Notes under the pieces: model-generated | Database searches by the model: none | What the model was told of the DNA's origin: nothing | Seen by the model: the letters and a program-made list of their open reading frames with translations, nothing else | Translations under genes and position numbers: made by a program | DNA from: Nicotiana tabacum | Lineage: Eukaryota; Streptophyta; Magnoliopsida; Solanales; Solanaceae | DNA length: 64,000 nucleotides | Assembly: GCF_000715075.1 (NCBI RefSeq) | Contig: NC_134097.1 | Location: 125,548,997-125,612,996, forward strand | Reading direction: 5' to 3' | In this document: piece by piece, positions 23,141 to 33,905 of the stretch | Layout: each line of letters starts with the position of its first letter | Position numbering within the stretch: position 1 is the stretch's first letter

Positions 23141-24084
23141 CCACACAATCAGTCAACAATAATCATAACAAGAGTCCCGACAAGGGATCAATAAAGAACT
23201 TTACTATCCCGACAAGGGAATCGACAGTATAAATAACTACATCCATGCAAGGGAGAAACAGCTATAACCAATCTTGTTCCAATATCTAACTACCTCAGCT
23301 AACACCAATACTCAGTCATAAGCAATTTCCACGAGAATAATCACAATTCTTGCTCAATACAGGGAATTATAAACTTAAGCATCCGTAGTATTATTTAAGA
23401 ACACAATAAATTACAATTCATGACTCACGGTCATGCTCGACACCAACGTATAAATACTCGTCACCATGCCTATACGTCGTATTCAACAAGAAACAAGTAG
23501 CAAATAGGACACTACTCCTAATCCCTCAAGCTAAGGTTATACCAAACACTTACCTCAAACTTCCTCGGCCAACTCAAGCCTCAAACATTGCTTTCCTTTT
23601 GAATTTGTCTCCAAATCAATTGTATCTAGACATAATCGACTTAACAATATCAATAAAAGCTAAATAATCCGATTCCAATGCTTAATTATAGCTTTCCTAT
23701 CATTCTTCCCAAAAAATCAAAAATTAACCCCCGGGCCCGCTTGGTCAACATACGAGGTTCGGACCAAAACCCCATCACCCATTCACCCACGAGCCCGAAT
23801 ATATAATTAGTTCCAAAATTCGACCCCAAAACGAGATCTAAATCCCAAATATACAAAAAGCCCTAACTCTACCCAAATTCGTAATTTTCTACCCTTAATC
23901 TCATGTTTTAGGCCTAGAAATCTAGTGGGTGTTAATAAAAATGGAAGAAAACGAGCTTAGGATTACATACCTATGAAGCTATGGTGAAGTTCCTCTTCAA
24001 AAATCGCCCAAGAGGTGTGGAGAAGATGAAGTTTGTGAAAAATGGTGAAATTCTCGTAATGCATTCTGTTTTTGAACTTAAAAA

Positions 24085-24440
24085 CGACTGGGTGAATTTG
24101 GTCTATGCGTTCGCGACTGTTTCATCGCATACGCAATGAGCTAGGCCTAAGAGACCTTTACGTTCGCGAAAATGGGCCCGTGTTCGCGGAGCACTAACTC
24201 TTTGAGCCTTCACGTTCGCGTCCAAGTGGTCGCGTTCGCGTAGTATAATACCCCTCCCCCCTGTCCAGGCTTATAAGCCTTCGCGTTCGCGATACTAGGC
24301 CCGCATTCGCGAAGGGAAGATCCCCCAAAGCTTCGCGTTCGCGACCTGGGTCTCGCGTTTGCGTAGAAGGAAATTTCCTTCAGGATGAATACCTCATTGC
24401 GTTCGCGAGGGTCCTCCCGCGAACGCGAAGAAGAAAATAC
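24085..24440. repeat. LTR palindromic array, CGCGTTCGCG units
   Basis: A dense cluster of CGCGTTCGCG, TTCGCGAA and GCGAACGCGAAG words in the antisense solo LTR. Same slot as 4465-4760 and 27225-27425. Confidence 0.88.
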
Positions 24441-25119
24441 CAGGACACCCGAACTGAAAAACCTGCAACTTTTTATGAGTTCAAAACCTTTCGAAACTCA
24501 CCCGAGCCCTCGGGGTTCCAAATCAAACATACGTACTAACTCAAAAACAACATATGAACTTGTCGGGGAAATCAAATCGCTAAAATAACATCATGCACAT
24601 CGAATTAAACCTCAAAATCAATGGAATTTCTCAAAACTTCTTTGAACATCAAATTTTGCATTTAAGGTCCGAATCACGTCAAATGGATCCCGTTTCTTAC
24701 CAAACTTTATCGACAACACATATAAATCATATTGAACCTGTACCGGTCTCCAGAACCATAATACGGGCCTGATACTACATATTTCACATAGCATTTCACT
24801 TTCAAGAACCTCTATATTTTTTAGAAAACAATTTCTTTTAAAAATTCCTTCCTCGAACTTGGGACCTCAGAATTCGATTCCGGGCATATTCCCAAGTCCC
24901 ATATTTCCGGGTCCGTTTACCCAAAATGTTGACCGAAGTCAACTTAAATGCATTTTAAGTTGAAATTTTAACATTTTCACAGATTTTCACATATTGGCTT
25001 TTCGCCTACGCGCCCAGACTGCATATGCAAATCGAGGTGATGCTAAAAGATGTTTTTAAGGCCTCAGAACATAGAATTCATTTTAAAACAAGTGATGACT
25101 TTTGATTCATCACAATGAT

Positions 25120-26480
25120 GGAGTTCTGAGATTGTAGGGTCGAGTTTGTGTGCCTAATGTGGATGGACTCCAAGAGTTGATTTTAGAAGAGGCCCATAGT
25201 TCCCGGTACTCTATTTATCCGGACGCCGCTAAAATGTATCAGGATTTGCGGTAGCATTATTGGTGGCGGAGAATGAAGAAGGACATTGTTGCACATGTGG
25301 CTCGGTGTTTGAACTATCAGCAGGTTAAGTACGAGCATTAGAGGCCCGGTGGTTTGTTCCAGAAGATTGAGATTCCTGAGTGGAAGTGGGAGCGTATCAC
25401 TATGGACTTCGTTGTTGGACTCCCACAGACTCAGAGGAAGTTCGATGCAGTGTGGGTTATTGTGGATAAGCTGACCAAGTCAGCACATTTCATTCCTGCG
25501 GCAATCTCCTATTCTTCTAAGAGGTTAGCTGAGATCTATATTTGGGAGATTGTTCGTCTCCATGGTGTGCCCGTGTCTATCATTTCGGATTGAGGTACGC
25601 AGTTTACCTAACATTTCTGGAGAGCTGTTCAGCGAGAGTTGGGCACACGGGTTGAGTTGAGCACAACATTTCATCCTTAGACAGACGGGCAGTCCGAGCG
25701 GACTATTCAGATTTTGGAGGATATGCTCCGAGCTTGTGTCATTGACTTTGGAGGCTCGTGGAATCAGTTTTTGCCTCTAGCAGAGTTTGCCTACAACAAT
25801 AGCTGCCAGCCGAGTATCCAGATGGCTCCTTATGAGGCTTTGTATGGTAGGCAGTGCCGGTCGCCGGTTGGATGGTTTGAGCCGGGAGAGGCTCAGTTGT
25901 TTGGTATAGATCTAGTATAGGATGCCTTGGACAAGGTCAGGATTATTCAAGATAGGCTTCGTACAACTCAGTCCAAGCAAAAAAGTTGTGCCAACCGTAA
26001 GGTTCGTGATTTGGCCTTCATGGTCGGCGAGTGGGTATTGCTTCAAGTGTCGCCTATGAAGGGCTTGATGAGATTTGGGAAGAAGGGCAAGCTTAGCCCT
26101 AGGTTCATTGGTCCATTTGAGATTCTTGATCGAGTGGGAGAGGTGGCTTACAGTCTTGCGTTGCCGCCGAACATATCAGCCGTGCATCCAGTGTTTCGTG
26201 TGTCCATGCTTCGGAAGTATCACATCGATCCATCTCACGTGTTAGATTTCAGCATTGTCTAGTTGGACAACGACTTGTCTTATGAGGAAGAGCCGGTGGC
26301 TATTCTAGACCGGCAGGTTCATTAGTTGAGATCGAAGAGTTTTCCTTCTGTTCGTGTTCAGTGGAGAGCTCAGCCTGCTGAGGCATCGACCTGGAGTCCA
26401 AGTCCAGCATGGGAAGCCGTTATCCCCACCTTTTCTCCGACTCAGGTACTTCCTTCTTATGTCCGTTTGAGGACGAACGA
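25120..26480 (+). pseudogene. Degenerate integrase and chromodomain-like tail of element A
   Basis: Continues pol after the solo LTR. The zinc finger is damaged: CLNYQQ near 25310 where a second Cys is expected. The integrase core has KWERITMDFVVGLP (first Asp), VSIISD*GTQFT near 25590 (second Asp, followed by TGA in place of CGA) and TDGQSERTIQ near 25684 (Glu), so the DDE residues remain but stops intervene. Downstream are GKLSPRFIGPFEIL and HPVFRVSMLRKYH, then a chromodomain-like end with VAILDRQVH and SVRVQWRAQP. Stops near 25253, 25339, 25606, 25677, 25918 and 26262 are mostly TAG at CAG positions. Not functional. Confidence 0.9.
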
Positions 26481-26487
26481 TTGTTTT

Positions 26488-26499
26488 AGAGGCGAAAAA
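26488..26499 (+). other. Polypurine tract of element A
   Basis: AGAGGCGAAAAA lies directly before the 3' LTR. It is purine-only except one C and would prime plus-strand DNA synthesis. Confidence 0.7.
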
Positions 26500-29310
26500 T
26501 GTGATGACCCGAAAGGTCATCACTTGTTTTAGAAATAAATTCTGCATTCCGAGGCTTTAAAAACCTCTTTCAACATTACCTCGATTTGTGTGTGCAGTCC
26601 AGCCACGTAGCCGGAAAGCCATTATGTGAAAATCTGTGAAAATGACAAATTTTGACTTTAAAATGATTTAAGTTGACTTCGGTCAGCATTTTGGATAAAC
26701 GGACCCGGACCGTGATTTGACGGTTCCGGAGGGTCCGTAGGAAAATATGGGACTTGGGCGTATGCCCGGAATCGAATTCCGAGGTCTCAAGCTCGAGAAA
26801 TAAATTTTTGAAGTAAATTACTTTCTGAAATATTTATTAGTTTTTGGAAATGAAATGTGTTTAAAATTTGATGGTATCGGGCCCGTATTTTTTTTTTCCG
26901 GAGCCCGGTACAGGTCTTATATGTGATTTAAGATGAGCCTGTGAAATTTTGTAAGAAACAAACTTAAAACGACATGAATCGGGCCGTATTTGAGAAAATT
27001 GGAAAATTTTGAAGTTCTTAGGTGATTTCATGGTTGTGATGATAAATTCATAGTTGTTGATGTAATTTTGGCGATTTGATCGCCGAACAAGTCCGTATGG
27101 TATTTTTGAGGTAGTGTACATGTTTGGTTTGGAGCCCCGAGGGCTCGGGTGAGTTTCGGATAGGTTTCGGAAGGTTTTTGAACTTAAGAAAAATTGCAGA
27201 ACTGCTGTTTCTGATGCACAGGCCCTCTGTGCTTCGCGATCGCGAAGCCTATCACGCGATCGCGAAAAGGGAAATCTGAGCCAGGGTGAAATTGTTCTAT
27301 TCGAAGGTCGGGGGGGGGGGAACCCTTCGCGAACGCGTAAGAGGACTCGCGATCGCGTAAGTCCACATTTGGCAGCTCTTCACCATCGCAACAGTGTTCA
27401 CGCGAACGCGATGAACACTGTCGCCCAGTCATTTAAACAGTGACAGAAACAGGATTTAACCCAAAATTCTTAACTTCTTCTTCCAAACTCTAAATTGGGC
27501 GATTTATTGAAAGAGAATTTCACCACAAATTCATAGGTATGTAATCTTAGATTCATTTCTTCAATTTCTATTAACACCCATTAGATTTCTAGGCCTATAT
27601 CATGTTCTTAAGTGTAGAAAATTAGGGATTTGGTTAGAGTTAGAGCTTTTTATATAAATGGAATTTAGATCTCATTTTGGGGTCGGATTTCGAAACTAAT
27701 TACATATTCGGGCTCGTGGGTGAATGGGTGATCGGATTTTGGTCCGAACCTCATGTTTTGACCAAGCAGGCCCGGGGTTGATTTTTGACTTTTTGGGAAG
27801 AATGATAGGAAATCTATAATTAAGCATTGGAATTTAATTGTTTAGCATTTATTGATGTTATTAAGTCGATTATGTCTAGATACAATTGAATTGGAGCCAA
27901 ATTCAAAAGGAAAAGCGGTGTTTGAGGCTTTAGTTGGCCGTGGAAGTTCAAGGTAAATGTTTGTTCTAACCTTAGCTTGAGGGATTAGGAGTTGTGTCCT
28001 ATTTGCTACGTGTTACTTGTTGAGTACGACGTATAGGCATGGTGACGAGTATCTATACGTTGGTGTCAAGCATGACCGTGAGTCTTAAATTGAAATTGTT
28101 GTGTTCTTAGCAAATTCTACAAATGCCTAAGTTGTTGATTCTATGTGTTGAGCAAGGATTAAGATTGTTCTTGCGGAAATTACTTATGATTGAGTATTGG
28201 TGCTAGTTGAGAAAGTTAGATGTTGGAACAAGTTTGGTTATAACTGATTTTTCCCTTGCCGGGACGTATTTACTTATACTGTTGATTCCCTTGCCGGGAC
28301 TCTCTTTTTGATTGGTGTTGAACTGTATATGTGGATCGGGTTGCACGCTGCAACAATAATATGTTTGGGATCGGGTTGCACACCGCAACAATAATATGTT
28401 TGGATTGGGTTGCACGCCACAACAATAATATGTTTTGATTGGTTTGCACGCCGCAACAATAATATGATTGGATCGGGTTACATGCCGCAACAATGATAAA
28501 TGATATGGATCGGATTGCACACCGCAATAATGCTTTTATGATTTGGATCGGGTTGCGCGCCGCAACAATAGATAATAAAAGCGCTTATTGATTGGTTACG
28601 AGTTTCTTATTATTTTGCTGTGAATTCTAAATTGTTCTTTATGTTTTCTTTTAATTTACTGTTGGTAAATGATATTCCCCGCAGCATGTCCCCCTCTCAT
28701 CTTTACATGTCTATTTCTGTTTTATTTTCCGCTGTAGATTATATAATTGCACAGATTTATTTGGTAGTCTGGTCCTAGCCTCGTCACTATTTTGCCGGGG
28801 TTAGGCCAGGCACTTACCAGCACATGGGGTCGGTTGTGCTGATACTACACATTGCACTGTGTGCAGATCCCGGAGTGGCAGCTTTTGGACCATAGCTTTG
28901 GGTGGCTGCCTTCAGTCCAGTCAGAGATCCCGAGGTAGTCCTGCAGGCGTCCGTAGGCCCCGTCGTTCTCTTCTATCTTTATATTATATTTTCATTTACT
29001 TCAGAGACAGATTGTACCTTTCTTTTCAGACAATTATTTGTAGTATTCGTAGACGGTTCGTGATATTATGACACCGTTTCCGGGTAGAGATGTACTTGAT
29101 ATTATCGTACTTGTTTTTGGCTAAGTTATCAGATTACGTCTTCCGCATGTATTTAATTAGTGTCAATATTTCAGTGTTGGTCGCATGTTGATTTAAACTG
29201 TTAAAAAGGGCTAAATAAAAGAGTTAGTGAATCCATAATACTCGGCTTGCCTAACTTTCACGAGTAGGCGCCATCACGACTCCCGAGGGTGGGAAATCCG
29301 GGTCGTGACA
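26500..29310 (+). repeat. 3' LTR of element A
   Basis: 2,811 bp from TGTGATGACC to GGTCGTGACA. It begins with a perfect 9-bp hairpin, GTGATGACC (26501-26509) pairing with GGTCATCAC (26515-26523), and ends with CACGAC/GTCGTG (29275-29280 and 29302-29307) able to pair. It carries an 18-bp perfect CpG palindrome GCTTCGCGATCGCGAAGC at 27231-27248, the CGCGAACGCG array (27225-27425) and the GGGTTGCACGCCGCAAC array (28330-28570). Confidence 0.95.
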
Positions 29311-29557
29311 ACTATAATTATAGAGTTTTAAATGTGAAAGAGTTTTATAGTTATATGAAATAGTTTTTTTTCACAGGCACAGTAGTATTTAAATAATCAG
29401 AAAAGATAACAAAAGTTCCTACTATTATTGCATATGATCATTAACCGAATTAAGTATGATAACTTGACCAAAAAAAAGATAAATTCCTTTTTTTATTTTA
29501 ATTAAAATTTAAAAACTTTATCTATAAATTCAAAATTATTCTTTAATTCAAATTTAG

Positions 29558-29612
<55 letters not shown>

Positions 29613-30100
29613 GTGGACGGCGTGCCACACGATCCCATAATATCATATATAAGTGGACGGCGTGACATAACCACAATACAATTATATATAGTAATTTTTT
29701 TGCTTTAATATATATATATATAGAGATTGTTCAAAAAATTTATGTCGATAAATGATAGCGAGACACTGACGGAAAATAATAAAAAAGTAAATACCAATTT
29801 GCGACGAGAAGTAAAGCATTAAACTAATCGCACACAGTTTTAAAATGAGTTGATCACTTACTTACAAAATCGAATTGTGATAATAGACTGACACCACGAA
29901 ATTTTGTATTCATCACTGACTAATATTGGACTTTAAAAAAGAACCCAAGCTTAAGACGACATTACAAGCTAGTAATGAATGGAAGACATAAAGTGCAGCT
30001 TAGATGTCGTCCTACATAAGATAAACGAATGATTAGGAACTTAATACAGATTAACATTATCACGCTAGATGGATTCATGCACCTTAATTTAGGTACTGAC
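29311..30100. other. AT-rich spacer with (TA)n
   Basis: Starts with the target duplication ACTAT. A (TA)n tract lies at about 29559-29608. It is followed by two GTGGACGGCGTG words (about 29613 and 29653), the first trailed by CCACACGATCCCATAATATCATAT, which recalls the CGTGCAACCCGATCCCACCATATC units of the LTR arrays. No gene is recognised; the frame at 29962-30207 has no family resemblance. Confidence 0.5.
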
Positions 30101-30102
30101 CG

Positions 30103-30310
30103 GGGCGGAGCCACAGTAGATGGTGTGGATTCAAGCAAACTCAGTGACTTTTTTCGAGACTCTGTATTTGTATTAAAAAATTTATTATTTGTACATAAAT
30201 ATATCATACCGAATCTAATAACAAAAGAGGTTTGGGTTCAATGGTAAGAGTTTTGGGTACTCTTGGAGAGTACGTGGTGGGTTTGAATCCCTTTGAAAGC
30301 AGTGAGCTAT
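30103..30310 (+). repeat. MITE/SINE-like repeat with Pol III-type boxes
   Basis: Begins GGGGCGGAGCCACAGTAGA, related to the element at 30913-31028. Further on it has an A-box-like TGGTAAGAG (within 30238-30250) and a B-box-like GGTTTGAATCC (30279-30290) about 40 bases apart, followed by T-runs. That spacing resembles a tRNA-derived SINE promoter. No intact tRNA cloverleaf is visible. The family is not certain. Confidence 0.4.
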
Positions 30311-30912
30311 TTTCTTGTTTTTTTTTTACATTTTTTTTTAAGAAAGCAGAAAGTAAACGATGTCGTAATCCCCAGACAACTTCAAAGTCTAAATCACGCT
30401 TTGCCTTCCTCTAAACTACTCCACTTATTCTTTTTAGGGAATAAATAAACCATAATGTTGTCTCTTCTAATCTTCTTAACTCCAAAATCAAAAAAGCTAG
30501 GGTTCTGCCTCTGTTGATCGTCGACGCTATTACCACAATCAGCCGGAGCCGGACGCCTTCCAACTCTCGCAGTGTATGCTCTTTCGCGCATAGAAGTTAG
30601 ACCCTATTTTTCTTCTTCAGCTCTTCTTTTCTGATTTTTTTCTTCATGTTTTCCTCTTATATTTTATATTTTACAATTTATACGAAATCTGATTTTTAAT
30701 CTTTGATTCTAGGGTTGCTCCACATTTTGAACTTCATTCTCTTTGTCAATTTGTTCTTTGGTCTTTCCAAAATTTCAAACTTGAAGTCTGTCGACAGACA
30801 AGGTATATGGTTGTTGTCCTACTTTCTTGTTTTTAGTTTCTTAGTGAGACTAACTTGCATTCACATGGAGTGGTCTTATGCCCTTATTAAGAAGAAAACA
30901 TTCATATGTAGT
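30311..30912. other. Possible orphan 5' leader, no CDS followed
   Basis: The segment 30400-30600 is less AT-rich and has AGCTAGGGTT (close to the plant telo-box AAACCCTA in reverse), then CTCTTCTTTTCTG pyrimidine stretches and TTCTAGGGTTGCTCC. Such features are common in 5' leaders of plant housekeeping genes. No open frame with a known domain follows before the MITE at 30913. Seen: composition and motif. Inferred: a relic promoter or first exon. Confidence 0.3.
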
Positions 30913-31028
30913 CAGAGGCGGAGCTACAGTAGAGCTACTGCTATAGTAGTAGAAAACCCAATGACTTTTTCCGAGACCCTGGATTTATAATTTAGAACCC
31001 ATACACCTTAAATCCTAGCTCCGCCTCT
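30913..31028. mobile_element. Small MITE, CAGAGGCGGAGCTA ends
   Basis: About 116 bp bounded by CAGAGGCGGAGCTA and the inverted TAGCTCCGCCTCT. The ends resemble those of the hAT MITE at 10005-10201. No matching 8-bp duplication is visible, so it is old or truncated. Confidence 0.6.
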
Positions 31029-31662
31029 AGGTACTGAAATTCTTATTTGCTTTCTTTGCAGCTAGCTTAGGTTGTCCAGATACACGATATATTGAGTTTT
31101 ATTTATTAAGTTGCGAGCTTAAAATCTCTCTCATGGCCTATTACAAGCTGTGGACTTGTAATAACTTTTCCCTAGTTGTAGTTATTACTGTTTTACTAAG
31201 ATGAAATTGTTGGTGAAATTACAAGTAATTAAAGTTGAAAAATAAGATGAAGAAAATAAATAAATATTTTTCGGGCTGAGGCACGGATATTTCGCTCTTT
31301 TTAAGGAGATTCAATCCCAGTGTGGTAGCATCTTCACCGATCCACCAGTAATACTCTTGATTTATCTCCCCCAGGATACAATAGTCTGATCACGTCGTAT
31401 GACTCAAACAAACTCTAGACAAGTTGTTGAGTCCAAAGCTCCACCAAAATAAACACCTTCCTTCCACAAAATAATATTTTCTTTTCTAAAGAATAAGTTG
31501 AGGCTTAGATTTTCTCCTTCTCTTCTCTGAAATCCTTCTCTTCTCTGAAATCCTTCTCTTCTCTGAACTCTCTTTTTTACTACACCAAGATCACTTTCTT
31601 CATACACACTACCATACTTTCACACACCAAACACAAGGAAGAAAATTGGTCAAGCTAACGGG
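31029..31662. other. Spacer with short CT-rich tandem repeat
   Basis: No gene recognised. About 31517-31567 holds three copies of an 18-base unit close to TCCTTCTCTTCTCTGAAA. The frame at 31404-31607 on the minus strand simply encodes this repeat (QRREGF units). Confidence 0.55.
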
Positions 31663-31865
31663 CAGAGACGTATATAGTGTATTGATATCAAATTTATCTG
31701 AACCCACTACTTTCGGGGCAAGGCATAAATTTATATGCAAAAATCTACTAAATTATAAGTAACAAATAATAAATATAAATTCATAACTTTAAAAATACAA
31801 TCAAATTAATTATTAAAAATCTTAAAGGTCAAATACAAAAAGCTTAAATTCTAAATCTATCTCTG
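31663..31865. mobile_element. hAT-type MITE, inverted copy
   Basis: About 203 bp from CAGAGACG to CTATCTCTG. It is the reverse-complement relative of the element at 10005-10201, sharing for example TCTGAACCCA and ATAAATTTATATGCAAAAAT. The termini are inverted repeats. A clean target duplication is not visible. Confidence 0.65.
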
Positions 31866-32136
31866 CTATTGATATCGAATATTGAATGTGCTTAAAAATA
31901 TTGCCGAACTAGAAACACAGTTTATTAGCGTGCGTGTACATGCACGAGAGGAGTCGGGCAATGTTTGGAGTTCAGAGATTATTTGGTACACACAATATAT
32001 GGTATTGTATGGAACCTCTTGTTTCAGTGCAGCTTGACCCACTATCGAAATTACATGTTACCTTTGCCTGAATTATGAGTTGTATGAGTTGCATAGATTT
32101 AGCTAAGATCCCTCGCTTTCACTTCTACGGCCTATC
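31866..32136. other. Spacer left of element B
   Basis: No gene recognised. It ends with CTATC (32132-32136), the left target copy of element B. Confidence 0.45.
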
Positions 32137-32949
32137 TGTCACGATCCGAAATTCTTACTATCGGGGCTGTGATGGCGCCTAACATCGCACTCACTAAGCA
32201 AGCCAACGTTAGAGTTTTATTAACCATTTTCTTTTACAATTCATTAGATAAAATAAACAGGTTAAAACATGCGATCATAACTGCGAAAGTAAGTAAACAC
32301 TGCTTCATTTATAAACTAATGCCAGAACTATTACTACTGCTACCCAGAAACTGGTGTCACAATCCACGAACCAACTATTAATATCTACAAATATTGGTCT
32401 GAAGAGCATTTACATTTGTTTCGAAAGAAAGGAAAACAGGAATGTAGAAACATAGGAGGGGACTCTAGGGAATGCCAGCAGAACTACCTTGGGTCTCCTA
32501 GATGAAATATCTGCATTTGACCTCACGATCAGCCGGGACCAACTCCAAAATCTGTACAAGAAGTGAAGAGTGTAGTATTAGTACAACCGACCCCATGTAC
32601 TGGTAAGTACCGAGCCTAACCACGACGAGGTAGTGACGAGGCTACGGCAGAGCATTTACAATATAACCTGCATACAATATATAATAAAGTAAAAGGAAGT
32701 ACGGAACAAAATGGGACAGTAACTTGCAGCAAAAATAAATACGAAACTCAGTTATCTTGCCAGTACTTATCTATAACCAATCCTTAAGAGAGTTACAATG
32801 CTACAGAATAAGATCATAGTAGAAGAAGAATACATAAACAACAAAATGATGCGGGGCGCATCCCGATCCCACCATATCATCAGTAACAATACGAACATTC
32901 ACCCTTATTACTCTACATCAATCCACCCTTATTACTCCTGTTGCAGCGG

Positions 32950-33905
32950 TGTCACGACCCAAACCGATTGTCTTGACAATCCCTCTAACACACGTCTTGT
33001 GTGACGAACATATAATGACGAGTTGAAGTAGGGAAAACTTCGTATGATATTCTTGAGAAGGATTGCTCCGCTCTCTTAGAATCATAAAATCTCGTTGCTA
33101 CTACATAGTATAACTTTGTATGAAATCTCACATTTTTGAATTGTTGAAGATCCATGAAAGTTCACGTACTGGATTCTCTTGAAAGCTCACATTCTTAAGA
33201 CTTAAATGACTCTTTTTCATCAGATGGATATGTGACCCATTTGTTTAAGACTTAAAATGGCTTTCTAATATGATGACTCATGCTCTTAAGTCTAGCTAAA
33301 TCATACATTTCTAATTTTGCCACATAACAAGATAACTTAAGAGTCACAATCTTTTGGTCCTTTTGTTGCCACCTTACAATATTAATTCAAGAGTCATTTA
33401 TTTTGAATATGGGGCTGCCACATCATACTATTTAACACTTATCCAATATATCCCCAATTAATTAGGTAATGTCCCGTTATCCGGTAATTAATCAATTACC
33501 CGCATAATTAAGAATTATCTCAACTTACTTAAAATACTACTCGCTTTTAATATGCCTTGTACACCTTATTACCATGGTCATGTAGTATCTTGTATGACAC
33601 TAGTCCATAAATATCGGGTATTAATGCTCGACCTGTATTTTATCCCAATATGCCAAACTTGGACGAATAATTCATTTTCTTTGACTTGCTTCCCCTCTCA
33701 CCTTCACGAATTTTCTCATTATTTGTTTAAAATAGCATAATCCTTATAATCTCCAAATAATCTTTTTTCTTGGACTAATATCAATTACCTTACGATAAAT
33801 TCAACGTAAATTACTACAGGGTGCAACATCTTCATAATTTAGTACTGCGAAGTATCGCATCATCATAATATAATACTACGGGACGTAATATTGCGGGGCG
33901 TAACA
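32950..33905 (-). repeat. LTR of element D (3' copy)
   Basis: 956 bp and closely similar to 38467-39434. Ends TGTCACGACCC and GGGGCGTAACA in plus-strand reading. A hairpin-capable CACACGTCTTGTGTG lies near the left end. Several shared long words (CTTAAGACTTAAATGACTC, GAGTCATTTATTTTGAATAT) anchor the alignment. Confidence 0.92.

Larger units (their letters stand above)
22086..25114 (-). mobile_element. Solo LTR inserted in element A pol
   Basis: A 3,029-bp LTR in antisense orientation, flanked by the perfect duplication ATGAT (22081-22085 and 25115-25119), located between RNase H and integrase. On its own strand it starts TGTGATGAATC and ends GGTCGTGACA. It is the same family as the host element's LTRs. 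It carries the GTTGCGGCGTGCAACCCGATCC array (22835-23140) and the CGCGTTCGCG array (24085-24440). Element C, uninterrupted at the same point, confirms the empty site (CCTTAGGTGATGACGGAG). Confidence 0.95.
11682..29310 (+). mobile_element. Ty3/Gypsy chromovirus-like retrotransposon A
   Basis: A complete but degenerate LTR retrotransposon flanked by the perfect 5-bp duplication ACTAT (11677-11681 and 29311-29315). Order: 5' LTR (11682-18288, split by a hAT element), PBS, gag, protease, RT, RNase H, [antisense solo LTR], integrase, chromodomain-like tail, PPT, 3' LTR (26500-29310). Domain order with integrase after RT/RNase H defines Ty3/Gypsy. The C-terminal module and iMet PBS suggest the Tekay/Del branch of chromoviruses; that branch is an inference. 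After removing the two insertions the element is about 10.9 kb. All coding parts carry stops, so it cannot move by itself. Confidence 0.93.

Noticed and set aside
22910..23232. Overlapping repeat-peptide frames and a CRISPR-like spacing of GTTGCGGCGTGCAACCCGAT
   Set aside because: Repeats are imperfect, spacers are as similar as the repeats, and the array is part of an LTR in a plant genome. It is a minisatellite, not a CRISPR array or a gene.
30029..30247. 72-codon frame in the spacer
   Set aside because: It overlaps the MITE/SINE-like repeat and has no domain or codon bias that can be seen.
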